Numbered from the stretch's first letter, positions 35,511-45,887 are shown. The stretch is DNA of 64,000 nucleotides from Streptococcus sp. DD12 (GCF_001578885.1 NZ_KQ969495.1:403876-467875), one strand, 5' to 3'. Notes: generated by a model not told the origin, from the sequence alone. Numbers and translations are program-made.

Positions 35511-36863
35511 TCATTCGAAGGATTGTGCATTTTGTTGCTGAAATGCCGTCAAATCCGACAAGGCCCGCTGGGCGATTTTTTCATAACGCTCTTTTTTATC
35601 ACGAATTCTTGGCCCTTCCAACTCCTTAATAATCCCAAAATTGACATTCATCGGTTGGAAATGTTTGCTTTCTGTGTGGGTGATATAGTGAGGAAGAGCC
35701 CCAATAGCCGTCGTCTCAGGAAAGACAAGCGCTTTTTCTCCTTTAAAAAGGTTTGCAGCATTGATACCAGCCACTAACCCTGAGGCTGCTGATTCAACAT
35801 AGCCCTCCACACCAGTCATTTGGCCTGCAAAAAAGAGTTGGGGATTCTTTTTGGTCGCAAAGGTTGGCTGCAAGAGATTAGGCGAATCCATATAAGAATT
35901 GCGGTGCATCACCCCATAACGAACAAACTCAGCCTTTTCCAGGCCAGGAATCATAGAGAAGACTCGCTTTTGTTCCCCCCATTTGAGATGGGTTTGAAAA
36001 CCGACGATATTGTAAAGACTGCCAGCAGCATTGTCCTGACGGAGTTGGACCACTGCGTAAGGCGTTTTGAAGTCTCCATCGCGCGGACCTTTATAATCTT
36101 CTGGGTATTCGAGACCGACGGGCTTCATCGGGCCATAGAGCATGGTTTTTATACCACGTTTAGCCATGACTTCAATGGGCATACAGCCTTCAAAATATTT
36201 TTCTTTCTCAAAGCTGTTAAGTGGCGCTTCTTCGGCGGTTGTTAATGCTTCATGAAAAGCCATAAATTCTTGCTTGGTCATGGGGCAGTTGAGATAGGCT
36301 GCTTCTCCCTTATCATAGCGCGATTTGAGATAAACCTTATCCATATCGATAGAGGCTTTGTCAATAATCGGGGCTGCAGCATCGTAAAAGTAAAAGCCGT
36401 CACCACCATTTAGGGCATGGATTTTCTCTGCCAAGGCATCTGAAGTCAAAGGACCTGAGGCAATCACGACAATACCATCCAAGGGAATATCTGTCACTTC
36501 TGCACGGATGACTTCAATGAGCGGGTGATGGCTTACTTCTTGGGTCACTGTGTCAGAAAAGCCGTCACGGTCTACTGCTAGAGCACCGCCTGCTGGTACG
36601 CGCGTGGCTTCTGCTGCCCGCATGATAACAGAGTCCAGTCGGCGCATCTCCTCTTTGAGCAAACCGACAGCATTTGTCAAACTATCACCTCGAAGGGAAT
36701 TTGAGCAAACCAATTCCGCAAATTTATCGGTCTTATGTTGAGGGGTTGGCTTGACACCACGCATCTCATAGAGTTTGACCGGAATCCCTCTTTTGGCAAT
36801 CTGATAAGCCGCTTCGCTTCCAGCGAGACCAGCTCCGATGACGGTAATAAAATCTTTGGTCAT
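35511..36863 (-). CDS. trmFO: Methylenetetrahydrofolate--tRNA-(uracil-5-)-methyltransferase
   Basis: FAD-dependent enzyme forming ribothymidine 54 in tRNAs from methylene-THF. 450 residues from ATG 36863, five bases after AGAGGA. The frame is open further upstream but a -10 box lies there. FAD motif [14 protein letters not shown] near the start, active-site Cys in [18 protein letters not shown], and [19 protein letters not shown] near the end. Family length about 448. Confidence 0.95.
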   Translation of the reverse strand: MTKDFITVIGAGLAGSEAAYQIAKRGIPVKLYEMRGVKPTPQHKTDKFAELVCSNSLRGDSLTNAVGLLKEEMRRLDSVIMRAAEATRVPAGGALAVDRDGFSDTVTQEVSHHPLIEVIRAEVTDIPLDGIVVIASGPLTSDALAEKIHALNGGDGFYFYDAAAPIIDKASIDMDKVYLKSRYDKGEAAYLNCPMTKQEFMAFHEALTTAEEAPLNSFEKEKYFEGCMPIEVMAKRGIKTMLYGPMKPVGLEYPEDYKGPRDGDFKTPYAVVQLRQDNAAGSLYNIVGFQTHLKWGEQKRVFSMIPGLEKAEFVRYGVMHRNSYMDSPNLLQPTFATKKNPQLFFAGQMTGVEGYVESAASGLVAGINAANLFKGEKALVFPETTAIGALPHYITHTESKHFQPMNVNFGIIKELEGPRIRDKKERYEKIAQRALSDLTAFQQQNAQSFE

Positions 36864-36893
36864 AAGGTCCTCTTTCTTAGACATAGTGCTTTC

Positions 36894-36902
36894 ATTATAG
36901 CA
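36894..36902 (-). promoter_or_regulatory. trmFO promoter (extended -10)
   Basis: Minus strand TGCTATAAT with TATAAT at 36894-36899; no clear -35. It places the transcript start near 36887 and supports ATG 36863 as the translation start. Confidence 0.55.
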
Positions 36903-36914
36903 AATTTTCAAACG

Positions 36915-36941
36915 AAAAAAGCCAGAAAAGTCTGGCTTTTT
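36915..36941 (-). terminator. Terminator of vanZ-like gene
   Basis: AAAAAGCCAGA/TCTGGCTTTTT hairpin overlapping the stop codon of the vanZ-like gene, T-run on both strands. Confidence 0.82.
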
Positions 36942-37530
36942 ACCGGATGATAGATTTTACTTTTTGGGCCAGAGGTGTCAAGGCAAGTCCCATCCCTATC
37001 AGGATACTAAGACTATTCAGCGTAAGGTCTCCCAAATCAAAGACGCCTAAATGGAAAACATACTGACAGCCTTCCACCAGAAGTATTCCCACTATGGCCA
37101 AAGGAAGGGTTGATAAACGCTTGGGCAGTATCGCTCCCAATGGGATAAACATGATGGCATTCATCACAGGAACAAAACGCCCACTATACTGAAAATCACT
37201 AACAAAAGAGAAAAAATCCAAACTTAAGCCTTGTTTACCAATATTTTTAAAAAACAAGACGTAAATCAAACCTAAAAAGTAAATGGTATACAGACTGACT
37301 ACGGTCTTACTACTTATCTGACGGCGCCTACAAAATGTGAAAAAACAATAAAAGGTATAGGTCAAGATCAAGACGATGATACTATGCAGTCCCATGGTAA
37401 AAACCAGCCCATAGTGATTGATATGCCGCATGTAGGGGATGACAAAGGTTTTAAAGGCCCAAAAAGACAGCATAAAAGAGAGGAGGGTTGTCCCTATGAA
37501 GTCAAGTGGATGAATTTTTTGCACAGTCAT
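36940..37530 (-). CDS. VanZ family membrane protein
   Basis: 196 residues, ATG 37530 seven bases after GGGAGGG. About five membrane spans, with the VanZ signature [17 protein letters not shown] and [28 protein letters not shown]. VanZ proteins are linked to low-level teicoplanin resistance, but their function in streptococci is unknown. Apparently monocistronic. Confidence 0.85.
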   Translation of the reverse strand: MTVQKIHPLDFIGTTLLSFMLSFWAFKTFVIPYMRHINHYGLVFTMGLHSIIVLILTYTFYCFFTFCRRRQISSKTVVSLYTIYFLGLIYVLFFKNIGKQGLSLDFFSFVSDFQYSGRFVPVMNAIMFIPLGAILPKRLSTLPLAIVGILLVEGCQYVFHLGVFDLGDLTLNSLSILIGMGLALTPLAQKVKSIIR

Positions 37531-37647
37531 CAGCAAGCCCTCCCTAGCATTTTCTATCAGCCTAACACAAAAAATTAAAGAAGGCTTAGGGAAACTCTGC
37601 TTTTAATGGGTTACTTAGCACGGAAAAGGTCACAGCCAAGTTTAAAC

Positions 37648-39243
37648 TCAAAAAAACTGGATGACTCCAGTTTTTACCTTATTTTTTACGTTTTTCTTGG
37701 CTTTTTTAATTTTGTTGGCTTGCCGTTTCATGGCTTGCTTCATCGCAAAAGAACCAACCTTCCCTTTAAGACCACCGCCCAGCATTTGACTAAAGTCCAT
37801 ATCTCCGCCAAGCGCCGAAAGGTCAGGCATCCCATTGCCACCCATACCTTGAAGAGCGGACATGTCCATGCCGTCTAGACCAGGCATATCTTTCGGAAGA
37901 TTATTAGGGTCAATGCCCATCTGACGCATGGCTTTAGTCATATCACCAGACATAACACCTTGCATCATGCTCTTGGCTTGATTGAAATCTTTGATAAACT
38001 TATTGACTTCGACAAAGGAGTTTCCTGAACCAGCTGCAATCCGACGGCGACGGCTAGGATTGAGCAAGTCAGGATTTTCCCTTTCAGCTGGGGTCATCGA
38101 GTAGACAATAGCCTTGCGACGGGCGATATCTTTTTCGTCGATTTTCAGATTTTTAAGCGCTGGATTGCTCGCCATGCCTGGTAGCATCTTGAGAATATCT
38201 TCCATAGGACCCATATTCTGCATTTGTTCCAATTGCTCAATAAAATCATTGAAATCGAAGGTGTTTTCCCGCATCTTCTCTGCCAATTCGGCAGACCGCT
38301 TTTCATCGTACTCTTGACTAGCTTTTTCGATGAGCGTTAAGAGGTCACCCATCCCCAGGATACGACTGGCCATCCGGTCAGGATGGAAGGTCTCGATGTC
38401 GGTGATTTTTTCACCAGTACCGGTAAACTTAATGGGTTTTCCAGTGATTTCACGGACAGATAGGGCCGCCCCACCACGGGTATCCCCATCAATCTTGGTT
38501 AAGATAACACCTGTGACTTCTAACTGGGCATTGAATTCGCGAGCCACATTGGCCGCTTCTTGACCAATCATGGCATCGACAACTAAGAGAATTTCATTTG
38601 GTTGAGCGAGTTCTTTGACATCTTGCAGTTCCTGCATGAGTTTTTCATCAATTTGCAAACGACCTGCTGTATCGATGATGACATAGTCATTGTGTTGTTC
38701 TTTTGCAAGAGCGAGACCCTGGCGGACAATCTCTGTCGCCGGTTGCTCAGTCCCCAAATCAAAGACAGGAACGTTGATTTGTTGGCCCAGTGTTTTGAGC
38801 TGATCAATGGCTGCTGGCCGATAGATATCAGCTGCAATCATGAGCGGGCGGGCATTTTCTTCCTTGATGAGTTTGTTGGCTAACTTCCCTGCAAAGGTTG
38901 TTTTACCGGCCCCTTGCAAACCAACCATCATGATAATGGTCGGAATTTTTGGTGATTTTTCAATCACAGCCGTCTCAGAACCCAAGATTTCCGTTAATTC
39001 TTCATTAACGATTTTAACGATTTGTTGCGTCGGGTCCAAGGTGTCAATAATTTCATGACCGACTGCTCGTTCACGAACCCGTTTGATAAAAGTCTTTACG
39101 ACTGGAAGTGCAACGTCTGCTTCCAGCAAGGCCAGACGAATTTCCTTAGTGACTTCTTGAACATCTTTTTCAGATAATTTTTTCTTACCACGAATATTTT
39201 TGAAAACACCTTGTAAGCGTTCTGTTAAACTTTCAAATGCCAT
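37648..39243 (-). CDS. ffh: Signal recognition particle protein Ffh; 3' end altered by one missing base
   Basis: SRP GTPase that targets membrane proteins cotranslationally. N domain, G domain with GLQGAGKTT (about 107), DTAGRL and TKIDGD, then a Met-rich M domain (MQNMGPMEDILKMLPGM, MKQAMKRQANKIKKAKK). As read, 531 residues end NVKNKVKTGVIQFF by translating the intrinsic terminator. Adding one T in the plus-strand run 37691-37695 gives KKAKKKRKK and a stop at 37679-37681, 521 residues, the family length. So the true end is probably 37679. Start ATG 39243, after ylxM. Confidence 0.93.
   Translation of the reverse strand: MAFESLTERLQGVFKNIRGKKKLSEKDVQEVTKEIRLALLEADVALPVVKTFIKRVRERAVGHEIIDTLDPTQQIVKIVNEELTEILGSETAVIEKSPKIPTIIMMVGLQGAGKTTFAGKLANKLIKEENARPLMIAADIYRPAAIDQLKTLGQQINVPVFDLGTEQPATEIVRQGLALAKEQHNDYVIIDTAGRLQIDEKLMQELQDVKELAQPNEILLVVDAMIGQEAANVAREFNAQLEVTGVILTKIDGDTRGGAALSVREITGKPIKFTGTGEKITDIETFHPDRMASRILGMGDLLTLIEKASQEYDEKRSAELAEKMRENTFDFNDFIEQLEQMQNMGPMEDILKMLPGMASNPALKNLKIDEKDIARRKAIVYSMTPAERENPDLLNPSRRRRIAAGSGNSFVEVNKFIKDFNQAKSMMQGVMSGDMTKAMRQMGIDPNNLPKDMPGLDGMDMSALQGMGGNGMPDLSALGGDMDFSQMLGGGLKGKVGSFAMKQAMKRQANKIKKAKKNVKNKVKTGVIQFF
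37649..37676 (-). terminator. Terminator of ylxM-ffh
   Basis: AAAAACTGGA/TCCAGTTTTT hairpin immediately after the corrected ffh stop. The uncorrected frame reads through it. The stretch 37537-37648 between this and vanZ-like holds no gene. Confidence 0.85.
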
Positions 39244-39252
39244 CTTATTCTC

Positions 39253-39585
39253 CTAATCTTTATTATCAATACTGTTTAATACTTGCAGTTGCTCCTGAAG
39301 AAAAGAATCTTCTGGATAGCGTAAGGCTAACTGATCGAAAATCTCACTCCGTACAATATAATCCGAATACATATGGAGCTTGCGCTCATAGTCTTCAAGA
39401 ATTTTTTCGGTACGTTTGATATTATCGTAAACCGCCTGACGACTGACGCCAAACTCTTCCGCAATTTCCGCTAAGCTGTAATCATCCGCATAGTAAAGCT
39501 CAATGTAATTCATCTGCTTATCCGTCAAAAGGGCCGCATAAAACTCAAAAAGAGCGTTCATTCGGTTTGTTTTTTCAATTTCCAT
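39253..39585 (-). CDS. ylxM: YlxM-type putative DNA-binding protein
   Basis: 110 residues from ATG 39585 ([16 protein letters not shown]). Sigma-70 region 4-like helix-turn-helix in [23 protein letters not shown] at about 33-55. The YlxM/p13 family is always next to ffh and is associated with SRP; here nine bases separate its stop from the ffh start. Confidence 0.9.
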   Translation of the reverse strand: MEIEKTNRMNALFEFYAALLTDKQMNYIELYYADDYSLAEIAEEFGVSRQAVYDNIKRTEKILEDYERKLHMYSDYIVRSEIFDQLALRYPEDSFLQEQLQVLNSIDNKD

Positions 39586-39600
39586 AAGGCATATTATAGC

Positions 39601-39638
39601 AAAAAAAGCCAGCAAACACTATTGCAATACTGGCTTTT
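39601..39638 (-). terminator. Terminator of gntR gene
   Basis: Minus strand AAAAGCCAG-loop-CTGGCTTTTTTT. Confidence 0.78.
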
Positions 39639-39690
39639 CTAAAAATTGATCGTTATCGGAAGCGTGGTGACGTATATAAATATATGTTGG

Positions 39691-40389
39691 TTAATTATTT
39701 TCTAAATAAAACTCAAACCGGTCGGCCACATATTGACTTTTTACAAATTCAAAGGCTTGCCCATCTGTGAAATAAGTCATTTGCCTAAGGCCTAAAATAG
39801 CGTCTCCTTGCTGGATCTCAAGGTATTCCGCCACTTGTTGGGAAGCTAATTGGGCATAAATGGTTTGCTGCGACTTTCCAATCTGGTAGCCATTATCGCC
39901 AAGCGTCTGAAAAAAGTGGCTCGTAATCGATTCCTTATCCATATTCTTGATAAATTTTTCGGGGATGGCAGCCACTTCAAAAACGACAGGCATTTGATCG
40001 GCATAGCGCACCCGTTCCATCCGAATAATATAAGAATGCGCCGTAATGCCTAGGTTCTTGACTTCCTGCTCGTTGGGGTGGACCCGCTCGTAGGAAATAA
40101 GGCGACTGGAGGGCGTCCGCCCCTGTGATTTGACAATCTCCGTAAATGACGTTGTCACCCGCATGGTCTCACGAACCTGTGAGCCCACGACATAAGTCCC
40201 AGACCCCCTACGGCGCTCTAGTAGGCCCTCATCGACCAAAAGACCGATTGCTTGGCGCATAGTCATCCGACTAACCCCAAAATCATCCGCCAAGTCTCGT
40301 TCACTCGGTAGGCGAGAGCCGATACGCCACTCCCCCTTATCAATCTCATCACGCAAGCGGTCGTGAATCTGTATATAGGCTGGTAACAT
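39691..40389 (-). CDS. GntR family (HutC subfamily) transcriptional regulator
   Basis: 232 residues from ATG 40389 with AAGGAGG upstream. N-terminal winged HTH (LPSERDLADDFGVSRMTMRQAIGLLVDEGLL) and a C-terminal UTRA ligand domain from about 85 on (TSFTEIVKSQGRTPSSRLI...YADQMPVVFEVAAIP). Such regulators sense sugar phosphates or similar small molecules. It is divergent from guaA, a conserved streptococcal arrangement; its regulon is unknown. Confidence 0.9.
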   Translation of the reverse strand: MLPAYIQIHDRLRDEIDKGEWRIGSRLPSERDLADDFGVSRMTMRQAIGLLVDEGLLERRRGSGTYVVGSQVRETMRVTTSFTEIVKSQGRTPSSRLISYERVHPNEQEVKNLGITAHSYIIRMERVRYADQMPVVFEVAAIPEKFIKNMDKESITSHFFQTLGDNGYQIGKSQQTIYAQLASQQVAEYLEIQQGDAILGLRQMTYFTDGQAFEFVKSQYVADRFEFYLENN

Positions 40390-40529
40390 GTGACCCCTCC
40401 TTGTCCTACCCTTCATACTACCAAAAATTATCCCCTAGGAAAAGCAAGAAGCGTTTTTTGGCTAAAGTGAGGCAAAAGCGCAAACTTTATGCTAAAATAA
40501 GAGTATCTCTTTGAATTGAAAGGAAAGCC

Positions 40530-42095
40530 ATGACTGCTAATGCCCCTCAGCTTGCAGCTGTTGAAAAAATCATCGTTCTGGACTATGGTAGCCAATACAA
40601 CCAATTGATTGCTCGCCGTATCCGCGAATTTGGAGTTTTTTCTGAACTAAAAAGTCACAAAATCACGGCCGACGAAGTCCGTGCCATCAACCCCATCGGT
40701 ATCGTCCTCTCTGGAGGCCCTAACTCGGTCTATGCAGAAGACGCTTTTGGCATTGACCCCGAAATTTTCGAACTTGGTATTCCAATACTTGGTATCTGTT
40801 ACGGGATGCAACTTCTTACCGATAAACTTGGTGGTAAGGTTGTTCCTGCTGGCGAGACTGGAAACAGCGAATACGGTCAATCTACTCTGCGTTTGCAAGC
40901 AAGGTCCGCTCTTTTTGACGGGACGCCTGAAGAACAAACTGTTCTCATGAGCCACGGGGATGCGGTGACAGAGATTCCAGCTGGCTTCAAACTAGTTGGG
41001 GACTCTGAGGACTGCCCTTATGCGGCTATCGAAAATGCTGAGCGCCAGATTTACGGAATCCAATTTCACCCTGAGGTACGTCACTCTGTTTACGGAAATG
41101 ACATTCTTAAGAACTTTGCCCTCACTATCTGTGGCGCAAAGGCTGACTGGTCTATGGACAACTTCATCGACATGCAAATCGCTGAAATCCGTGAAAAAGT
41201 CGGTGACCGTAAGGTCTTGCTAGGCCTATCAGGGGGTGTTGACTCTTCTGTCGTTGGTGTCCTCTTGCAAAAGGCTATTGGCGATCAGTTGACCTGTATC
41301 TTTGTTGACCATGGTCTCTTGCGCAAGGGTGAAGGCGACCAAGTCATGAACATGTTGGGAGGCAAGTTTGGCCTTAATATCATCCGTGTGGATGCGTCTA
41401 AACGCTTTTTAGACCTTCTAGCTGGCGTTGATGACCCTGAAAAGAAACGAAAAATTATCGGTAATGAATTTGTTTACGTCTTTGATGATGAAGCCAGCAA
41501 GCTCAAAGGGGTGGACTTCCTAGCGCAAGGCACCCTTTATACCGACGTGATTGAATCAGGAACAGAGACAGCACAAACTATCAAATCACACCACAATGTC
41601 GGTGGTCTGCCTGAGGACATGCAGTTTGAACTTATCGAGCCTCTCAATACCCTCTTTAAGGACGAGGTTCGTGCCTTAGGAACTGCACTTGGCATGCCTG
41701 ATGAAGTCGTTTGGCGCCAACCTTTCCCAGGACCTGGACTTGCTATTCGTATTATGGGTGAGATTACCCCAGAAAAACTCGAAACGGTTCGCGAATCCGA
41801 TGCTATCTTGCGGGAAGAAATCGCCAAAGCAGGTCTTGAGCGTGATGTTTGGCAATACTTCACTGTTAATACAGGTGTTCGCTCCGTCGGTGTTATGGGA
41901 GATGGACGCACCTATGACTACACCATTGCCATTCGTGCCATTACTTCTATTGATGGCATGACCGCAGATTTTGCACGTCTACCATGGGATGTCCTCCAAA
42001 AAATTTCTGTTCGCATCGTTAATGAAGTTGACCACGTCAACCGCATCGTCTACGATATCACCAGCAAACCACCTGCTACTGTCGAATGGGAATAG
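40530..42095 (+). CDS. guaA: GMP synthase (glutamine-hydrolysing)
   Basis: Converts XMP to GMP. 521 residues: class I glutamine amidotransferase domain with Cys in GICYGMQLL and FHPEV, then the PP-loop LSGGVDSSV at about 232-240 and the dimerisation domain ending [21 protein letters not shown]. It acts right after Xpt makes XMP from xanthine (3221-3802). Confidence 0.97.
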   Translation: MTANAPQLAAVEKIIVLDYGSQYNQLIARRIREFGVFSELKSHKITADEVRAINPIGIVLSGGPNSVYAEDAFGIDPEIFELGIPILGICYGMQLLTDKLGGKVVPAGETGNSEYGQSTLRLQARSALFDGTPEEQTVLMSHGDAVTEIPAGFKLVGDSEDCPYAAIENAERQIYGIQFHPEVRHSVYGNDILKNFALTICGAKADWSMDNFIDMQIAEIREKVGDRKVLLGLSGGVDSSVVGVLLQKAIGDQLTCIFVDHGLLRKGEGDQVMNMLGGKFGLNIIRVDASKRFLDLLAGVDDPEKKRKIIGNEFVYVFDDEASKLKGVDFLAQGTLYTDVIESGTETAQTIKSHHNVGGLPEDMQFELIEPLNTLFKDEVRALGTALGMPDEVVWRQPFPGPGLAIRIMGEITPEKLETVRESDAILREEIAKAGLERDVWQYFTVNTGVRSVGVMGDGRTYDYTIAIRAITSIDGMTADFARLPWDVLQKISVRIVNEVDHVNRIVYDITSKPPATVEWE

Positions 42096-42110
42096 TGTTA
42101 ATAAACTTAT

Positions 42111-42143
42111 AAAGGCTTAAAATTAAGGTTTTTAGCCTTTTTC
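42111..42143 (+). terminator. Terminator of guaA
   Basis: AAAGGCTTAAAA pairs with TTTTTAGCCTTT, followed by TTCTTTT. Confidence 0.82.
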
Positions 42144-42159
42144 TTTTGTTAATAGCACC

Positions 42160-42350
42160 AGAAATTAACTATCAAAAAATAAGGTCCACCTGGTCTCTGC
42201 AGTTATTCTTTAGCCTGACCGCTTTCTGTATCATAAGTCTCCTGTTTCCCCACGCCAACCACTTTCTTGGGTATCCGAATTTTCTACCCTAAAGGAACTG
42301 CCCCTCACCAATCCATCATTATCAAAGTAATTTTCTCCGATAAAATATAT
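42160..42350 (-). pseudogene. Possible decayed coding fragment between guaA and antiterminator gene
   Basis: One minus-strand frame stays open for about 40 codons (YFIGENYFDNDGLVRGSS, then GWRGETGDL) and then hits stops. It has no start or RBS and lies after the terminator of the neighbouring gene. It might be a remnant of a lost gene, but could be chance. No family is recognised. Confidence 0.2.
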
Positions 42351-42364
42351 ACTTTGGGATATAC

Positions 42365-42396
42365 AAAAGGCTAGGTTTTTGCCCTAGCCTTTTTTC
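42365..42396 (-). terminator. Terminator of pot operon/antiterminator gene
   Basis: Minus strand AAGGCTAGGG-loop-CCTAGCCTTTT. The gene's stop codon lies in the first arm. Confidence 0.82.
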
Positions 42397-43238
42397 TCTT
42401 TTATGCTTTCTTGCAGTTTGTTGATATGGATGGTCAGGTAGACTTGCTCGTCTCGGCTGACTTTTTGGGCAAAGTTTGTGTCCACGTATTGAACAATTTT
42501 CTGCGTGGTCGCAAAAGCTTGCGGGTAGTTGAGAGCGATTTGTTCATAGAGGAAGCTATCTCCCTCCTGAGGATTTCCACCTTTTATCACGCGCTGGGCA
42601 AAATAATGGAGGTGGGTGCGAAAGCGATCGTAAACCAAGCTCTCCTCATCGCTAGATAGGGGCAAACCCAAGTCTAAGCGCACAATATCCATAATCTCAA
42701 CCACAATGCGTTGCAGGGTTCGCCCTTGGCCATTTAAACCCAAATCTTTTTGACCATTGAGAAAATGAAGAGCGATATTGGCCACTTCTTCCTTGGGGAG
42801 CAAAATGCCGAAATCCTGATTGAGTAAATCAACTGCTTTTTGAGCTAATTGGAACTCTCGCGGGTAGAATTTTCGGACTTCCCAAGTTAGCGGGTTTTCA
42901 ATAATAAGACCTTCTTGGCTACGCTCGATAGCAAACTGCAAATGGTCAGCTAGCGCTATATAGAAATTGGCTTCAAAGGGACGTCCAAGCTCTTCTTCAG
43001 CCATCTCAATAATTTTTAGAACACTAGACAAGGTCGCACTATCTATTGTCACGTGGATGCGAGAGAGCTCTGACGACCCATTGACATCATCTAGTACAAA
43101 ACGCTTTTCAATCGCTGTCTCATCCAAGTTGTCTCCAGCTTTCTTTTGAAAGCCAAGTCCCTTACCCATGTAGACATATTCTTTTCCATCATGGAAGGCA
43201 GAGACAACATTATTGTTATAAACCCGTTCTATTTTCAT
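42384..43238 (-). CDS. BglG/LicT-family transcription antiterminator
   Basis: 284 residues: N-terminal RNA-binding CAT domain (MKIERVYNNNVVSAFHDGKEYVYMGKGLGF pattern), then two PTS regulation domains with candidate phosphorylated His residues in ADHLQFAIER and ALHFLNG (PRD1) and in THLHYFAQRV and TIHINKL (PRD2). Such proteins let RNA polymerase read through terminators of beta-glucoside PTS operons. No PTS or glycosidase gene is nearby; it starts nine bases after potD with its own RBS, so it is an orphan carried by the polyamine operon. Confidence 0.92.
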   Translation of the reverse strand: MKIERVYNNNVVSAFHDGKEYVYMGKGLGFQKKAGDNLDETAIEKRFVLDDVNGSSELSRIHVTIDSATLSSVLKIIEMAEEELGRPFEANFYIALADHLQFAIERSQEGLIIENPLTWEVRKFYPREFQLAQKAVDLLNQDFGILLPKEEVANIALHFLNGQKDLGLNGQGRTLQRIVVEIMDIVRLDLGLPLSSDEESLVYDRFRTHLHYFAQRVIKGGNPQEGDSFLYEQIALNYPQAFATTQKIVQYVDTNFAQKVSRDEQVYLTIHINKLQESIKEKKG

Positions 43239-43247
43239 GGTTGTCTC

Positions 43248-44321
43248 CTATTTTCGGTACATTTTAAATTGTAGATAAAGGTCGTTATAGATGCCAAGCC
43301 ACTTGAGACCTAGATTTTGGTAGACCTGTAAGCGTGACATGGTGGCTTGATTAGGGTAAAAAGCCGGGTCATTTTTTACAGCATCAGGCAAGAGGGCTTT
43401 GGCCTTGGCATTAGGTGTCGCATAGCCGATATAGCTGGCATTTTGTGCAGCATTTTCTGGCTCGAGCATGAAGTTGATAAAACGGTAAGCTTCCTTGATA
43501 TGCTTGGCTGTTTTAGGGATGACCAAGTTATCAAACCAGAGGTTGCTTCCCTGGCTTGGCACAACATAATGCAAATGACTGTTATTATCCAACATCTCAC
43601 TGGCTTCACCTGAGAAGGTTACCCCGACTGCGGCTTCACCATTGATCATATAGTTTTTCATTTCGTCACCAACAATGGCCTTGATATTAGGCGTTAAAGC
43701 CTCCAGATGCTGAGTAGCTTCTTTAAGTTGGGCCATATTTTTACTGTTGACGTTATAACCTAAACTGTTGAGCGACAGCCCTAGAACCTCACGGGCGCCA
43801 TCATAAAGAAGAATATTGTCGCGATAAGTCGGTTTCCAGAGATCAGACCATTCTTTGGGGACTTCTCTGACCAGTTGGTCATTGTAGACAATTCCCAATG
43901 TTCCCCAAAAATAAGGAATAGAATAATCATTGTTGGGATCAAAAGATAAATTTTTAAAGGTGTCAGAAATGGCATCGAAGCCTTTGATTTGTGACTTGTC
44001 CAGCTTGAGCAAGAGATTTTCCCGCTTCATCTTATCAATCATATAGTCACTTGGAACCGCGAGGTCATAAGTAGTCCCCCCTTGATTGATTTTGGTGTAC
44101 ATGGCTTCGTTGGAGTCAAAGGTCTGATAATCCACGGCAATGCCGGTTTCCTTGGTGAACTTTTTAAGCAAACTAGGGTCGATATAATTCCCCCAATTAT
44201 AAATCACCAGGGTCTGGTCTCCGCTTTGTTTTTGACTCTTGTTTTGCATGAACCATAGTCCCCAAAATAGGAGGACGCAGATGGCTAGAATACCGCCAAA
44301 AAAGGCTGATAACTTATGCAT
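43248..44321 (-). CDS. potD: Spermidine/putrescine ABC transporter substrate-binding protein
   Basis: Captures polyamines outside the membrane. 357 residues with an N-terminal hydrophobic anchor (about 6-26) and no clear lipobox. PotD features: VIYNWGNYIDPSLLKKFTKETG, YDLAVPSDYMIDKM, YSIPYFWGTLGIVYN. Its start overlaps potC by eight bases. Confidence 0.94.
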   Translation of the reverse strand: MHKLSAFFGGILAICVLLFWGLWFMQNKSQKQSGDQTLVIYNWGNYIDPSLLKKFTKETGIAVDYQTFDSNEAMYTKINQGGTTYDLAVPSDYMIDKMKRENLLLKLDKSQIKGFDAISDTFKNLSFDPNNDYSIPYFWGTLGIVYNDQLVREVPKEWSDLWKPTYRDNILLYDGAREVLGLSLNSLGYNVNSKNMAQLKEATQHLEALTPNIKAIVGDEMKNYMINGEAAVGVTFSGEASEMLDNNSHLHYVVPSQGSNLWFDNLVIPKTAKHIKEAYRFINFMLEPENAAQNASYIGYATPNAKAKALLPDAVKNDPAFYPNQATMSRLQVYQNLGLKWLGIYNDLYLQFKMYRK

Positions 44322-45093
44322 GGTGCTCCTCCTTTCGGCCGGAAATCAGGTAGTAGCCGATGACCAAGAGGATGGAAAAGAGAAAGACTAGGGTTGACAG
44401 CGCATTAATCTCCAAGGAAATGCCTTGACGTGCTCTGGAATAAATCTCCACAGACAAGGTTGAAAACCCATTTCCCGTCACAAAAAAGGTCACGGCAAAA
44501 TCATCGAGTGAATAGGTAAAAGCCATGAAATAACCTGAAATTAAGGCAGGGGTTAAAAATGGCAAGAGGACGCGACGCAAGACCTGCCAAGAGCTGGCCC
44601 CCAGGTCATAAGCCGCATGAATCATGTCGTCCTCCATTTCTTGTAAACGAGGAAGAACCATCAGGACAACAATCGGTATGGAAAAGGCCACATGGCTCAT
44701 GATGACAGATAGCCAACCCAGCTGAAAACCTAAATAGGTAAAGAGAATCAGAAAACTGGCCCCAATCATCACGTCTGGTGATACCAAAAGCACGTTATTG
44801 ATAGCTAATAGGGCGTCCCGATAGCGCCGTTTGGCATAGTAGATACTGATGGTCGCAATTCCCCCAATGATTGTAGCCAAAAGACTACTCAAGAAGGCTA
44901 GAAAGAAGGTCTGGAGCAAAATCACCAACAACCGCTGGTCTGAAAACAACTCCTGATAATGCGATAGGTTAACCCCCTTAAAGCCCGTCATTGTATCGCC
45001 ACTATTAAAGGAGTAAGCGATCAAATAAGCAATCGGACTATAGAGCAAGATAAAAACGAGCCCAAGATAAAGTCTTGATAATGTCTTTTGCAT
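44314..45093 (-). CDS. potC: Spermidine/putrescine ABC transporter permease
   Basis: 259 residues with about six membrane spans and EAA loop DDMIHAAYDLGASSWQVLRRVLLP. One of two permeases of PotABCD. Begins three bases after the potB stop. Confidence 0.94.
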   Translation of the reverse strand: MQKTLSRLYLGLVFILLYSPIAYLIAYSFNSGDTMTGFKGVNLSHYQELFSDQRLLVILLQTFFLAFLSSLLATIIGGIATISIYYAKRRYRDALLAINNVLLVSPDVMIGASFLILFTYLGFQLGWLSVIMSHVAFSIPIVVLMVLPRLQEMEDDMIHAAYDLGASSWQVLRRVLLPFLTPALISGYFMAFTYSLDDFAVTFFVTGNGFSTLSVEIYSRARQGISLEINALSTLVFLFSILLVIGYYLISGRKEEHHA

Positions 45094-45096
45094 GTC

Positions 45097-45887
45097 TTAG
45101 CGCTCCTTTGTCAACCAAGTGGTCGCCACCATGGCGAGAATGAGAATAACACCGATTGTTGCCCCCATTCCCCAATTCTGGGTGACCAAGAAATGTTGCT
45201 CGATGGCAGTTCCTAGTGTAATGACACGGTTCCCCCCAATCAGACGGGTCAGCATAAAGAGGCTCAGACTGGGAATAAAAACAGACTGGATGCCACTGCG
45301 AACACCATTTAAAGACAAGGGGAAAATGACCCGCCGAAAGGTCTGCCAAGTATTGGCACCTAAGTCCTGACTGGCATGAATAAGGTTTTGGTCCATGTCA
45401 TCAAGCACGTTGAAAATGGGGAGCATCATAAAGGGAAGTTCGATATATGCAGCCACAAAAATAAAGGCGGCATCTGTAAAAAGCAACTGCTGGGGTGCCA
45501 AACCAAAGAAACCTAAAAAGGCGTTGATGGACCCATGTCGCCCTAAAATCCCCATAAAAGCGTAAGCTTTTAACAAGAGATTAACCCAAGTCGGTAAAAT
45601 CACCAACATCAGCCAAAGCTGTTTGTGTTTTAATCGGGTTAACAAATAGGCGGCTGGGTAACTGATAAGCAAGGTCACTAGAGTGACGATTGCGGCATAA
45701 AAGACGGAGTTAAAGCCCATACGCAGATAGGTTCCAGACTGAAAGAAAGTCTGGTAATTCGTCAAACTAAAATGGCCTGCAGTATCAAAGAAAGACTGGA
45801 CCGCCAAAAGCCCCATGGGAGCTAAAACAAAAAGAAAATCCACAACCAGTAAGGCACTAACAAAAATCGCTTAGCCGATGTCGTCAT
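45097..45887 (-). pseudogene. potB: Spermidine/putrescine permease, N-terminus split by one missing base
   Basis: Second permease of PotABCD with EAA loop QNLIHASQDLGANTWQTFRR. The frame that holds most of the protein opens only at GTG 45843 (MDFLFVLAPMG), cutting the first membrane span. An ATG at 45887, overlapping the end of potA by 17 bp, starts [16 protein letters not shown] in another frame. One extra A in the plus-strand runs at 45829-45838 joins them as LWIFLFVLAPMG and gives 263 residues, the family length. Probable sequence error. Confidence 0.88.

Noticed and set aside
20809..39688. Similar AT-rich near-palindromes at 20809-20826 (CGTATATTTATATATGTT) and 39671-39688 (CGTATATAAATATATGTT), both just after stop codons
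   Set aside because: Low complexity AT sequence; two copies with mismatches and no shared function are easily chance.
42096..42383. Possible integration site at the 3' end of guaA (a known island target)
   Set aside because: No integrase, no direct repeat of the guaA end and no mobile genes are present in the window.
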